A stretch of DNA of 33,737 nucleotides from Acetatifactor muris (GCA_023663635.1 JAMPHD010000029.1:1-33737); one strand, 5' to 3'. Shown: positions 16,868 through 26,076, numbered from the stretch's first letter. The notes: generated from the sequence alone by a model not told the origin. Numbers and translations are program-made.

Positions 16868-18361
16868 ATGGAACAGGAAAATCACGCTATATTTCCTGTA
16901 CAGGACGCTCTGGAGATGGTTCTCATATTTGACGGGACCGGCACGATATCTTACGCCAACGCAGTGGCGGAGCGCAAGTTGGAGTATGAGGGCGGGCTTT
17001 GCGGCAGGAGCATCGGAGATGTTTTTCCGAATGAATTCAGGTCTGCGGACGGAACTTTTGAGATGAGCCGGACTTTTGGACAGGATATCCAAAACCTTGT
17101 GGCATACCGTCAGAACCGCACCTGTTTTCCTGCGGGTGTCCGCATGTTGGAGAGTGATATTCAGCCGGGCATATACATATGCATGATCGATGATATGCTC
17201 GAGAGGGATTATCTGAACCGGGAGATCGAGAAGGTACGCCAAGAGGCGGAACAGGCCATGAAGGTGAAATCGGAATTTGTGGCCAATGTGACCCATGAGC
17301 TCAGAACACCGGTGAACGGAGTGTTGGGCAATGTCAGGGATCTCCTGGAGGAAGAACAGGATGCGCAGAAACGCAAGCCGCTGAAGATCATAGAGCGCTG
17401 CTGCGAGGACATGCACAAGATCATAAATAATATTCTGGACTTCTCCAAACTTGAGGCGGGTAAATTTACATTGGAGCCCCGCAGATTTCATTTTCGGGAT
17501 ATGTTAAATCATGTGAAGGCCAGCCACTCCGGCAAGATCACGGAGAAGGGATTGGAATTTTTCATGACGGTGTCGCCGCAGATTCCCGAGTATGTGGTGG
17601 GAGATGAGCTGCGGATCAAGCAGGTGCTCAACAATCTCTTGTCCAATGCCCTGAAATTCACCGCCGCGGGGAAGGTGACGGTGGAGATCCTCAAGACCGC
17701 GCAGGTGAAGGACCGCATAGAGCTGTTCTTTATCGTGATAGATTCGGGAATCGGTATCGCCGAGGCGGATCAGGATAAGCTGTTTCAAAGCTTTTCACAG
17801 GTGGACGCCTCCATCTCCCGCAAGTACGGGGGTACCGGGTTGGGCTTAAACATCTGCAAGCAGCTCGTGGAACTGATGGGCGGCAGGATCGGAGTGGAGA
17901 GCCAAAAGGGAAAGGGCAGCACGTTTTCTTTCTCCATATGGGTTGGGATCGGTGAACCCGAGGAGAAAGAAGTGAAAGATATACCCGGGGAACCGGAGCA
18001 GACGGTGCGTGAGACAACGGATCTGCCGGCCGCCGTGCCGACATCCGCGCCGGTGCAACTGCCCGACGCGCCCTCCAAGGAGGAGCAGGAGGAGATCCTG
18101 CAGCGCTACCGCAGTCCGGAGAACAGGGAGGCCTTGAACCGCAATCTGACCAAACTGATCCTGTGTGTGGAGATGGAGAACTGGGAGAAGGCCGAGATGT
18201 TCATGGAGACCATTCGCCAACTCACGGAGGGAGCGCCCCGTGAAGTGAGCCGCAGTGTTCTCAAGATGAAGATGGCAGTCCAAAAGGAGAACTACGACAA
18301 GGTGGCCGCCGAATATGAGAGCCTGAGAGCTTTCCTGCAGTCAAAGGAGGCATGGGAATGA
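16868..18361 (+). CDS. Soluble PAS histidine kinase
   Basis: This 497-residue kinase has no transmembrane segment. A PAS-like N-terminal domain (about 10-115) is followed by a coiled coil, HisKA with His143 in VTHELRTPVNGVLG, HATPase (N-box LNNLLSNALKF, DSGIGI, GGTGLGL) to about 370, a Pro/Ala/Glu-rich linker (about 375-420) and an unusual C-terminal helical segment of about 75 residues (MENWEKAEMFMETIRQL onward). That tail has no phospho-accepting His and looks like a small protein-binding domain, perhaps for the partner regulator. GGGAGG lies just before the start. Its stop overlaps the next start. Probable target: the receiver at 18358 or 15697. Because it is cytosolic, it should sense an internal signal or a partner. 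Confidence 0.88.
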   Translation: MEQENHAIFPVQDALEMVLIFDGTGTISYANAVAERKLEYEGGLCGRSIGDVFPNEFRSADGTFEMSRTFGQDIQNLVAYRQNRTCFPAGVRMLESDIQPGIYICMIDDMLERDYLNREIEKVRQEAEQAMKVKSEFVANVTHELRTPVNGVLGNVRDLLEEEQDAQKRKPLKIIERCCEDMHKIINNILDFSKLEAGKFTLEPRRFHFRDMLNHVKASHSGKITEKGLEFFMTVSPQIPEYVVGDELRIKQVLNNLLSNALKFTAAGKVTVEILKTAQVKDRIELFFIVIDSGIGIAEADQDKLFQSFSQVDASISRKYGGTGLGLNICKQLVELMGGRIGVESQKGKGSTFSFSIWVGIGEPEEKEVKDIPGEPEQTVRETTDLPAAVPTSAPVQLPDAPSKEEQEEILQRYRSPENREALNRNLTKLILCVEMENWEKAEMFMETIRQLTEGAPREVSRSVLKMKMAVQKENYDKVAAEYESLRAFLQSKEAWE

Positions 18362-19419
18362 TGTACGGAGACAAGGAGGCAGGCAGGGGCACGGTTCTGA
18401 TCGTGGATGATGTGGAGATCAACCGGGTGATTCTTCAGGAGATCATCAGTGACATGGGATATCGGCCGGTATCCGCGGAGAGCGGCGAGGAGGCTCTGAC
18501 CCTGTTAAAGGATTGCACTCCGCAGATCGTGCTGTCGGATATCTCCATGCCGGGGATGAGCGGCTATGAACTGTGCGGCATCCTGAAAAAGAGAAAGGAC
18601 ATGGTCGGTGTTCCGGTCATCTTTATATCGGCTCATGACGAATCCGCCGACATTGTGAAGGGATTCGCGGCCGGAGGCGAGGACTATATCACCAAGCCCT
18701 TTATCCCGGAGGAGGTACAGGCCCGGGTGGGAGTACACTTGCGGCTCTATGAGATGACCAGAGAGCTGATGGAGATGAACAGGCGTCTGCAGGTTTCCGT
18801 CAGCGAACAGTTGAAACAGATGGAGCAGGAGAAGAAGAATATTCTCTATGCCTTGGCCGATATGGTGTCCCGGGATTCTTCTTATGACAAAGCATATATG
18901 GAGCGGATGAAAGAGAACTGTCGGATCCTGGCGCAGGCTATGCAGTTGTCTCCGCTGTTTGAGGAGATCATATCCGACACCTATATCGACACGATAGAGC
19001 TTTCAGCGCCGCTCTGTGACATCGGCAACATAGGAGTGCCGAGGGATATTCTGGCAAAGAGTCCTCCCCTGACGGAGGAGGAAGAGAAGATCCGACAGAG
19101 CCACACCGAGATAGGAGCCGAACTTCTGAGCAATCTGAGCGGAAGTGATGATTATAATGATTTTATCAGCATATCCGGAGACATAGCCCGATGTCACCAT
19201 GAGAATTGGGACGGGAGCGGATATCCTGAGGGACTGAAAGGTAACGATATTCCACTGGCTGCACAGATCGTCGCATTGATGGACCGATATTGTGGGCTGA
19301 CCGATAAAGAGCAGAACGGCAGGGAGGAGGCCCTGGCCATCATGCAGAGTGAACGTGGGATCAAGTTTAATCCTGATATTTTTGATATCTGTTGTAAGAT
19401 ATCACGTCAATTGCGGTGA
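18358..19419 (+). CDS. Receiver plus degenerate HD-GYP domain
   Basis: This 353-residue protein has a receiver domain (Asp61 in VLSDISMPGMSGY, Lys in TKPF), a coiled linker and a C-terminal HD-GYP-like domain. The GYP part is kept (HHENWDGSGYP, then QIVALMDRY), but the HD metal motif reads LCDIGNIGVP, with Cys220 where His is expected and Asn in place of the conserved Lys. An upstream His normally in the first helix also seems absent (YMERMKENCRILA). Such changes should weaken or abolish phosphodiesterase activity while leaving a c-di-GMP-binding or protein-interaction role. The start at 18358 is seven bases after AGGAGG; the ATG at 18352 is too close. It overlaps the kinase stop as ATGA, so the two are probably a cognate pair. 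Confidence 0.85.
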   Translation: MMYGDKEAGRGTVLIVDDVEINRVILQEIISDMGYRPVSAESGEEALTLLKDCTPQIVLSDISMPGMSGYELCGILKKRKDMVGVPVIFISAHDESADIVKGFAAGGEDYITKPFIPEEVQARVGVHLRLYEMTRELMEMNRRLQVSVSEQLKQMEQEKKNILYALADMVSRDSSYDKAYMERMKENCRILAQAMQLSPLFEEIISDTYIDTIELSAPLCDIGNIGVPRDILAKSPPLTEEEEKIRQSHTEIGAELLSNLSGSDDYNDFISISGDIARCHHENWDGSGYPEGLKGNDIPLAAQIVALMDRYCGLTDKEQNGREEALAIMQSERGIKFNPDIFDICCKISRQLR

Positions 19420-19458
19420 GTGAAATATTTTAAAATTGTTTTGACGGAGGGATGAATT

Positions 19459-20271
19459 GTGATAACGGATGAGGAATTTCAACGAATCGTAACTTTTATG
19501 AAACAGCGCTACGGCATCGACCTGAGTCAGAAGAAGGTCATTGTGAACGGGCGGTTGGAGAATTATATCAAGCATCACAATTATAAGAATTTTGATGCTT
19601 TCATGGATGATGTGGTACATGACACGACCGGGACTCACGAGAAGACGCTTGTCAATTACCTGACCACGAACCATACCTATTTTATGAGGGAATTTGAGCA
19701 TTTCGATTACTTTAAGGGAGTCGTGTTGCCGTGGCTGAGAGCGAAGGAAGGCGCCCACAAGGATCTGCGCATCTGGTGCGGAGCGGCGTCCACGGGTGAG
19801 GAACCCTATATGATCGCCATGGTATTGTCGGATTTCTTCGGCTTGGAGAGAAACCAGTGGGACACGAAGGTGCTTGCCACGGATATCTCCACCAAAGCCC
19901 TGCAGCAGGCGATGGCCGGCGTGTATACCGCGGACAGGATACAGAGCCTGCCCGAGCAGTGGAGGAGACATTTCTTCAAGCAGGTGGCGGGAGGCCGATA
20001 TGAGGTCAGTCCGGAACTGAAGAGGGAAGTGATCTTCCGACAACTCAACCTGATGGATCCGTTCCCATTTAAAAAGAGAATGCATACTATATTTTTGCGC
20101 AATGTTATGATATACTTTGATGAGGCGACCAAGCGGGATCTGACGCAGAGAGTGTATGACGCGTTGGAGCCGGGCGGCTATCTCTTCATCGGGACTACGG
20201 AGACGCTTGACCGGACCTATACGCCGTTTGAGATCATCCAACCGTCAATATTCAGAAAGAGGGAAGGGTAG
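19459..20271 (+). CDS. cheR: Chemotaxis protein methyltransferase CheR
   Basis: This 270-residue protein has the CheR layout: a small helical N-terminal domain (about 1-75) and a SAM-binding domain with WCGAASTGEEPYMIAM (motif I), ATDIS, the FLRNVMIYF motif and the GGYLFIGTTET end. It transfers methyl groups from SAM to glutamates of chemoreceptors, opposing CheB. Translation begins at GTG 19459, eight bases after GGAGG; a nearby ATG at 19452 is out of frame. It sits 39 bases after the degenerate HD-GYP gene and ten before cheB, so it links the c-di-GMP block to the chemotaxis block. The single receptor in the cluster, at 24510, is the likely substrate. Confidence 0.95.
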   Translation: MITDEEFQRIVTFMKQRYGIDLSQKKVIVNGRLENYIKHHNYKNFDAFMDDVVHDTTGTHEKTLVNYLTTNHTYFMREFEHFDYFKGVVLPWLRAKEGAHKDLRIWCGAASTGEEPYMIAMVLSDFFGLERNQWDTKVLATDISTKALQQAMAGVYTADRIQSLPEQWRRHFFKQVAGGRYEVSPELKREVIFRQLNLMDPFPFKKRMHTIFLRNVMIYFDEATKRDLTQRVYDALEPGGYLFIGTTETLDRTYTPFEIIQPSIFRKREG

Positions 20272-20280
20272 GGACAGAAT

Positions 20281-21309
20281 ATGCAACCGATCAGGGTTTT
20301 AGTTGTGGAGGACTCACTGGTATTCAGGGAGTTATTGGTTCAGAATTTAAGCAGGGATCCCGCCATACAGGTCATCGCGACAGCCAGGGATCCGTATGAG
20401 GCCCGTGACGCGATCGTCAAATATAAGCCGGATGTGATGACACTGGATGTGGAATTGCCGAGAATGAGCGGTATTGAGTTCCTTCGCAAACTGATGCCGC
20501 AGTATCCGCTTCCGGTCATCGTGATCAGCGCCTTGAACGACAAGGTGTTTGACGCGCTCAGCGCGGGGGCCGTGGACTTTGTGGCGAAACCCAGCGTGTC
20601 CAGCAGGGCGCAGTTGGAGGATTTCATCAGAAATGAGCTCTTGGTGAAGATCAAGATCGCCTCCACCGCGAAGATCAGCAATATCAAGAAGACCGTCATG
20701 GCGCATGAGCAGCAGCACCTGAATGTCAAGAACAACAATCTCATCGTGGCCATCGGCGCGTCCACGGGAGGCACGGAGGCCATATTCGATGTGGTGAAGG
20801 AGTTCGGCACGGATATACCCGGCATCGTGGTGGTGCAGCATATGCCGCCGGGATTCACCAAGATGTACGCCAAACGTCTGAACGATCAGTGCCGCGTTCG
20901 GGTGAAGGAGGCCGAGACCGGCGACAGAGTCCTGCCGGGACACATGCTGATCGCGCCGGGCGGAGATATGCACATGCATCTGGTAAAGGTAAACGGCGCG
21001 TACCAGGTGGAGTGCAAGAGAGGAGAGAGAGTGAACGGGCATTGCCCGTCCGTGGAGGTGCTCTTTAATTCCGTGGCCAAAGTGGCGGGCAGGAGCGCCA
21101 TCGGGATCATTCTGACCGGCATGGGCGGAGACGGCGCCAGAGGACTTCTGGCCATGCGACAGGCGGGAGCCAGGACCATAGGACAGGATGAATCTACCTG
21201 TGTTGTTTACGGAATGCCTAAGGTGGCCTATGATATGGGCGCGGTGGAGTATCAGGAGAAATTGTCGGATATTCCATCCAGAACCTATGCATTACTAAAT
21301 AAAATGTAA
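20281..21309 (+). CDS. cheB: Chemotaxis methylesterase CheB
   Basis: This 342-residue protein has a receiver domain with Asp56 (TLDVELPRMSG), a linker, and a methylesterase/deamidase domain with the complete triad Ser161 (AIGASTGGTEAI), His187 (VVQHMPPGF) and Asp284 (TGMGGDGARG). When phosphorylated by CheA it removes methyl groups from receptors for adaptation. Length and motifs are normal. It follows cheR by nine bases and precedes a CheY-like gene by 12, all in one operon. Confidence 0.96.
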   Translation: MQPIRVLVVEDSLVFRELLVQNLSRDPAIQVIATARDPYEARDAIVKYKPDVMTLDVELPRMSGIEFLRKLMPQYPLPVIVISALNDKVFDALSAGAVDFVAKPSVSSRAQLEDFIRNELLVKIKIASTAKISNIKKTVMAHEQQHLNVKNNNLIVAIGASTGGTEAIFDVVKEFGTDIPGIVVVQHMPPGFTKMYAKRLNDQCRVRVKEAETGDRVLPGHMLIAPGGDMHMHLVKVNGAYQVECKRGERVNGHCPSVEVLFNSVAKVAGRSAIGIILTGMGGDGARGLLAMRQAGARTIGQDESTCVVYGMPKVAYDMGAVEYQEKLSDIPSRTYALLNKM

Positions 21310-21321
21310 AGGAGAAAGGAC

Positions 21322-21714
21322 ATGAAGATTTTATTGGCAGAAGATGATTTTGCTACAAGAAAGTTCATGATGAACTTCCTGTCAAAGTACGGTGAGTGTG
21401 ATGTGACCGTGGACGGGATGGAGGCCGTGGATGCGTTTATGATGGCCATGGAGGATGGAGAGCCGTATGATCTGGTATGTCTTGATATCATGATGCCCGT
21501 TATGGACGGCTACCAGACCCTTCAGGCGATCCGTAATCTGGAGAAAGAACGCTGTGTTCCCTCCAATCAGGCAGTGCAGGTGATCATGACGACCGCTCTA
21601 AACGATGAGCGGAATGTCAAGATGGCGTTTGAACTCGGTTGTACCGTGTATTCCGGCAAGCCCATCAATCAGGAGAGATTCGAGCAGGCATTGAAAAAGC
21701 TCAATCTGATATAG
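21322..21714 (+). CDS. CheY-like single-domain response regulator
   Basis: This 130-residue protein is a lone receiver domain: acidic pair in LLAEDDF, Asp55 in CLDIMMPVMDGY, Thr pair in IMTTALND, Lys in GKPI. It has no output domain, as for CheY. The position between cheB and cheA and the AAAGGAG ribosome site support a role as the phosphorylated output of CheA. Whether it binds a flagellar switch, another target, or acts as a phosphate sink cannot be read here, since no flagellar gene is present. CheC, CheD and CheX are not encoded in the window. Confidence 0.88.
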   Translation: MKILLAEDDFATRKFMMNFLSKYGECDVTVDGMEAVDAFMMAMEDGEPYDLVCLDIMMPVMDGYQTLQAIRNLEKERCVPSNQAVQVIMTTALNDERNVKMAFELGCTVYSGKPINQERFEQALKKLNLI

Positions 21715-21760
21715 AGCAGCATGAAAAGGCTGCGGAAAATATACAGGAAAGGAGAAGAAA

Positions 21761-23932
21761 ATGGCTGAAGAATTTAGTACGGAAGGTATGTTAGACATTT
21801 ATCTGTTTGAGAATGAACAGCTCTTGGAGCAGCTTCAGGAAATGGTTCTGGATCAAAAAGATGCGGACAGTTTTGACGAAGACAGCATAAACGAGATTTT
21901 CAGGACCATGCATACCATCAAAGGCTCCTCCGGAATCATGATGTTTGACAACATCACCGCCATATCCCACAAGCTGGAAGATGTGTTCTATTATCTGCGG
22001 GAGTCACACCCGGATAATGTGCCGCATTTGGAATTGGTGGAACATGTGTTGGAGGTTGCCGATTTTATCACAAACGAGTTGGATAAGATCCGCAACGGCG
22101 ATCCGGCGGACGGGGACGCAAGCCAATACATCAAGGATCTGGATGTGTTCCTGGAGAACATCAAGAGCGGCAAGCCCGCGGGAGGGAAGGCGAAAGTCCC
22201 CGCCCAGAAAGAGAGCGATGAGCCTAAGCATTTCTACATCGCGCCCATGGCGACCAACGCAAGCCATTTTTACAGGATATGCCTGACATTCTTCCCGGAC
22301 ACGGAGATGGCGAACATCCATGCCTATAAGACCGTGTACGCGTTGAAAGAGATGGCGGAGGATCTGCTGTATTCCCCCGAGGATATCCTCTCGGATGAGG
22401 GCAGCGCGGAAGTCATTCTGCGGGAAGGTTTCCGCATCCTTCTGCAGGCGCAGTGTACGGAGGAGGACATCCGGCAGGTTGTAGGCACGGGATATGATAT
22501 CAAGCAGGTAGACATCTTTGAGTGTAAGCCCGAGGAGTTCCTGCAGGGATTCGATTTTGTGGAGCGCGGCGGGGTACAGATCGACTTGGACGCCAGCGTG
22601 GAGGAGATCGAGGACAAGGCTCAAGCGAATGCGCAGCCGGAGAGCGCGGAGGAGAAACCCGCTCCCGCCAAGACACCGATGGCGCCCGGCGACTTTGTCA
22701 TCAAGTCCAAGGAGCCCGGCAAGCCCAAGACTCTGGCGAAGGACAAGGCAAAGGCCGAGAAGGCGGCTGCTTTCATCAGCGTCAACGTCAGCAAGATGGA
22801 TCAGCTGATGGAGTTGATAGGAGAGTTGGTCATCTCCGAGTCGGTGGTGCTGCAGAACTCAGACCTGAAGGTGCCGGGACTCAATCTCGACAACTTCAAC
22901 AAGGCCGCGGTACAGTTGTCAAAGATTTCCACCGATCTGCAGAATGTGATCATGTCCATGCGAATGGTGCCTTTGACCAACACTTTCCAGAAGATGAACA
23001 GGATCGTGTTCGATGTGTCCCGTAAGCTCGGCAAGGATATCGAGTTTGAGATGATCGGGGAACACACCGAGGTGGATAAGAACATCATTGAACATATCTC
23101 CGATCCCCTGATGCACATTGTGCGTAATTCCGTGGATCACGGTATCGAGAGCGCGGAGGACCGCATTGACGCAGGCAAACCGGAGAGAGGCAAGGTCACA
23201 CTGTCCGCCAAGACGGAGGCAGGCAAGGTATGGATCAGCGTGCAGGATGACGGCAGAGGACTCGACCGGGAGAAGATCCTGGCAAAGGCAAGAAAGCAGG
23301 GACTTCTGGACGAGGGCAAACCCGATTCCGCCTACACGGACAAAGAGGTATATCAGTTTATCACCCTTCCCGGATTCTCTACCAACGAGCAGGTCACGGA
23401 ATACTCCGGCCGAGGCGTGGGCATGGATGTGGTGGTGAAGAACATTCAGACCATCGGCGGAGCGTTGGAGATCGAGAGCACACCGGGATTTGGCAGTACC
23501 ATGAGCCTGAAAATTCCTTTGACGTTGGCCATTATTGATGGTATTGTAATGGAGACGGGCACCTCCTCCTTCGTGATGGAGACCGGCGCGATCCAGGAAT
23601 TTGTCCGCGTGAGAGAGGATATGATGATCCACGAGCCGAACGGCGACGAGTACATCATGATCCGCGGCGAGTGTTATCCCGTTTTGCGCTTGGGCAAATG
23701 GTATGGTCTGCATGAGTATCAGGAGTCCGTGGAGAACGGTGTGATGCTGATCCTGGAAGTGGAGGGCAAGAAGATCTGTCTTCTGGTTGACAGACTCATC
23801 GGCGAACAGGAGATCGTTGTAAAACCTATCCCATCCTATATCAAGAAAGTCAAAGGCCTGTCCGGCTGTACACAGCTCGGAGACGGCAGCATTGCTCTGA
23901 TATTGGATGCCGGTGGACTAATAGAAAATTAA
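21761..23932 (+). CDS. cheA: Chemotaxis histidine kinase CheA
   Basis: This 723-residue kinase has the CheA domain order. The P1 HPt domain carries His51 in FRTMHTIKGSSGIMMF. A P2-like region (about 170-280) and an Ala/Lys/Pro linker (about 285-335) follow. The P3 dimerisation helices start at VNVSKMDQLMELIGELV. The P4 ATPase has HIVRNSVDHGIE, DDGRGLD and GRGVGMDVV. The P5 CheW-like domain starts at about 590 and ends with the EQEIVVKPIPSYIKKV and LILDAGGL pattern. It autophosphorylates under receptor control and passes phosphate to CheB and the CheY-like protein. All key ATP-site motifs are intact. The start follows GGAGAAG. It is 19 bases ahead of cheW. Confidence 0.96.
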   Translation: MAEEFSTEGMLDIYLFENEQLLEQLQEMVLDQKDADSFDEDSINEIFRTMHTIKGSSGIMMFDNITAISHKLEDVFYYLRESHPDNVPHLELVEHVLEVADFITNELDKIRNGDPADGDASQYIKDLDVFLENIKSGKPAGGKAKVPAQKESDEPKHFYIAPMATNASHFYRICLTFFPDTEMANIHAYKTVYALKEMAEDLLYSPEDILSDEGSAEVILREGFRILLQAQCTEEDIRQVVGTGYDIKQVDIFECKPEEFLQGFDFVERGGVQIDLDASVEEIEDKAQANAQPESAEEKPAPAKTPMAPGDFVIKSKEPGKPKTLAKDKAKAEKAAAFISVNVSKMDQLMELIGELVISESVVLQNSDLKVPGLNLDNFNKAAVQLSKISTDLQNVIMSMRMVPLTNTFQKMNRIVFDVSRKLGKDIEFEMIGEHTEVDKNIIEHISDPLMHIVRNSVDHGIESAEDRIDAGKPERGKVTLSAKTEAGKVWISVQDDGRGLDREKILAKARKQGLLDEGKPDSAYTDKEVYQFITLPGFSTNEQVTEYSGRGVGMDVVVKNIQTIGGALEIESTPGFGSTMSLKIPLTLAIIDGIVMETGTSSFVMETGAIQEFVRVREDMMIHEPNGDEYIMIRGECYPVLRLGKWYGLHEYQESVENGVMLILEVEGKKICLLVDRLIGEQEIVVKPIPSYIKKVKGLSGCTQLGDGSIALILDAGGLIEN

Positions 23933-23951
23933 AGAAAGGAACGGTAAGCAT

Positions 23952-24497
23952 ATGGAAGCAGTAAGCGAAACGAAAAGGCAGACCGACGAGACACCGGCGG
24001 CTTCCGGCGGGCGTGACGCCCAGAAGGGGAAGTACATGACCTTTAAATCCGGAAATGAGTATTACGGCCTTGAAATTCAGTATGTGATCGAGATCATACA
24101 GCTTCAGGCCATCACGGCAATTCCGGAGACGGAAGATTATATCAGAGGGCTGATCAACCTGCGGGGTAAGGTGATTCCCGTTGTGGATGTCCGGCTTAGA
24201 TTCAAACAGCCGCCCTTTGAGTATAATGACAGAACCTGCATCATAGTTATTAGTGTGAAGTCCATGATGGTGGGGTTGATCGTGGAGAAGATCGCGGAGG
24301 TAGTGGAGATCAAGGAAGAAAACATTCTGCCGCCGCCCTCCATCGGACGAAACGATAAGGTGCAGAACAAATATGTATACGGCATCGGTAAAGTCGGAGA
24401 TTCCGTCAGACTGCTCTTGGATCCCGACAAGTTATTGAATGACGAAGATCTGTCAGTTGTGGAACAGGCAAATGAAATGAATATAGGAGAGGAATGA
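23952..24497 (+). CDS. cheW: Chemotaxis adaptor CheW
   Basis: This 181-residue protein is a single CheW domain (about 30-170) with the typical YYGLEIQYVIEIIQL, PETEDYIRGLINLRGKVIPV and VGLIVEKIAEVVEI segments. It couples CheA to the receptor arrays. The first 25-30 residues are polar and look disordered, longer than in many CheW proteins. AAAGGAA precedes the start. It lies 12 bases before the receptor gene, with which it shares the operon. Confidence 0.95.
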   Translation: MEAVSETKRQTDETPAASGGRDAQKGKYMTFKSGNEYYGLEIQYVIEIIQLQAITAIPETEDYIRGLINLRGKVIPVVDVRLRFKQPPFEYNDRTCIIVISVKSMMVGLIVEKIAEVVEIKEENILPPPSIGRNDKVQNKYVYGIGKVGDSVRLLLDPDKLLNDEDLSVVEQANEMNIGEE

Positions 24498-24509
24498 GAG
24501 GTAGGAAAA

Positions 24510-25844
24510 ATGAAAAACATGAAGATGAAAACAAGAATGATCGGAGCATTTGGCATCACCATTTTATTGACCATCATCAATGTGATCATTGGTGACATGA
24601 GCGTTAAGTCTGTTATACATGCTGCAGACCCGGAGGCCTATGCGAACAAAGCGACTCTTTTTTCAGCCGGCATAGCCGTTGTGACCATTGTAGTGACGGT
24701 GTTTATCGCGATCAATCTGATCAAGACCATCGATAAGAATATTCAGAAGCTGACCGCCGCGGCAAAGGATATCGCGATCGGCCGTGTGGACATCGACCTC
24801 AAGAAAGAGGCCAATGACGAGTTCGGTGAGTTGGTGGATGAATACGCTAAGGTGATCGACAACATCAAGTACCAGTCGAAGGTTGCGGAGGAAGTTTCAA
24901 ACGGCAATCTGACCATCACCGTCAATCCCAAGTCCGCGGAAGATATGTTGGGCAACTCCCTGAAGAAACTGGTGGACGACAATCTGCACACCCTGTCCAA
25001 TATCAGCGACGCAGGTTCCCAGGTTACCGTGAGCGCGTCTCAGGTGGCAAGCGCGAGCCAGGCATTGGCACAGGGCTCCACGGAGCAGGCCAGCGCCATC
25101 GAGGAGATCACCGCATCCATCGATGAGATCGCAGAGAAGACCAAACAGAACGCGGAGCAGGCCAATCAGGCAGCACAGTTGGTGGCACGCGCCATTGATG
25201 ATGTAAAACAGGGCAACGGCCAGATGAGAGATATGATGACCTCCATGCAGGAGATCAACAAGTCTTCCGAGAGCATTTCCAAGATCATCAAGACGATCGA
25301 TGATATCGCGTTCCAGACCAATATCCTTGCTCTGAACGCCGCTGTTGAGGCCGCGAGAGCAGGCGAGGCAGGAAAAGGATTCGCAGTGGTGGCTGAGGAA
25401 GTGAGAAGCCTGGCCGCAAAGAGCGCCGCGGCATCCGCAGAGACCGCTGAGCTGATCGAGGATTCCATCGATAAGGTGAGTTCCGGTTCCAAGATCGCGG
25501 AGAGCACCGCAAAGGCTATGGAAGAGATCACCAAGGTGGTACAGGACAGCGAGCTGATCATCAACGGTATCGCAGAGTCCTCCAACTATCAGGCTACCGC
25601 AGTGGCACAGATCGAGCAGGCCATCACGCAGGTATCCCAAGTGGTACAGACCAACTCCGCTACCAGCGAGCAGTGTGCGGCGGCCAGTGAAGAGCTGTCC
25701 AACCAGGCATCCAGAATGCATGATATGCTTGCCATCTACAATCTGGGCAACGGATCCGCCAACATGGGTTACAGAGGTTCCTCCTCAGGCTCCAGCGCAA
25801 GCGAGCAGATCATTTCTTTCGATGACGGTTTTGGCAAATACTAA
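24510..25844 (+). CDS. Methyl-accepting chemotaxis protein lacking a large sensor domain
   Basis: This 444-residue receptor has two membrane helices close together (about 10-28 and 48-70), leaving only about 18-20 residues outside, then HAMP (about 70-125), a short second HAMP-like linker and a long coiled-coil signalling domain. The hairpin tip reads [24 protein letters not shown], the standard contact site for CheA and CheW. With no room for a ligand-binding domain outside, it must respond to membrane state, internal signals or partner proteins. The Ser/Gly-rich tail ends in FGKY and may serve as a tether for CheR/CheB, which is inference. It is the last gene of the chemotaxis set and is followed by strong hairpins. 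Confidence 0.93.
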   Translation: MKNMKMKTRMIGAFGITILLTIINVIIGDMSVKSVIHAADPEAYANKATLFSAGIAVVTIVVTVFIAINLIKTIDKNIQKLTAAAKDIAIGRVDIDLKKEANDEFGELVDEYAKVIDNIKYQSKVAEEVSNGNLTITVNPKSAEDMLGNSLKKLVDDNLHTLSNISDAGSQVTVSASQVASASQALAQGSTEQASAIEEITASIDEIAEKTKQNAEQANQAAQLVARAIDDVKQGNGQMRDMMTSMQEINKSSESISKIIKTIDDIAFQTNILALNAAVEAARAGEAGKGFAVVAEEVRSLAAKSAAASAETAELIEDSIDKVSSGSKIAESTAKAMEEITKVVQDSELIINGIAESSNYQATAVAQIEQAITQVSQVVQTNSATSEQCAAASEELSNQASRMHDMLAIYNLGNGSANMGYRGSSSGSSASEQIISFDDGFGKY

Positions 25845-25917
25845 ACCGTGACCAAACGCAAATTTGCTTGAGACACACTGACCGTGCGAGTCGGTGAACA
25901 TATGATGCAGTAACCGT

Positions 25918-25947
25918 CGGGGCCCGCGGCATATGCCGCGGGCCCCG
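25918..25947. terminator. Very strong GC palindrome after the chemotaxis operon
   Basis: Bases 25919-25946 form a perfect 28-base palindrome (half: GGGGCCCGCGGCAT), extended by one more C:G pair on the outside. It would make a 13-14 bp GC-rich stem. GGTGTCTGTCTATAA follows instead of a clean T-run, so it may be an imperfect Rho-independent terminator, an RNA-stabilising end or a protein site. Its place 75 bases past the receptor stop fits an operon end. Confidence 0.55.
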
Positions 25948-25960
25948 GTGTCTGTCTATA

Positions 25961-26076
25961 AAGACAGCCCGTAAAACATGCTGCCTGGTGTCTGTTTATA
26001 AGGGCAGCCCGCAGAACGTACTGTCCGTTGTTTAACATAAGGGCAGTTCGCAGAACGCACTGCCCGTTGTTTGCAT
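25961..26076. repeat. Three tandem hairpin repeats, about 39-40 bases each
   Basis: Units begin at 25961, 26001 and 26040. Each has the pattern GGGCAG-Y, a CGCAGAACG-like middle, ACTGCCC-like closing strand and a GTTGTTT or GTGTCTGTTT tail. The last unit has a perfect GGGCAGT/ACTGCCC stem (26041-26047 with 26059-26065); the first two are imperfect. The tail resembles a weak terminator T-tract, so this may be a stacked terminator array. A related copy is at 4967-4991, which points to a dispersed repeat family. Confidence 0.6.
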
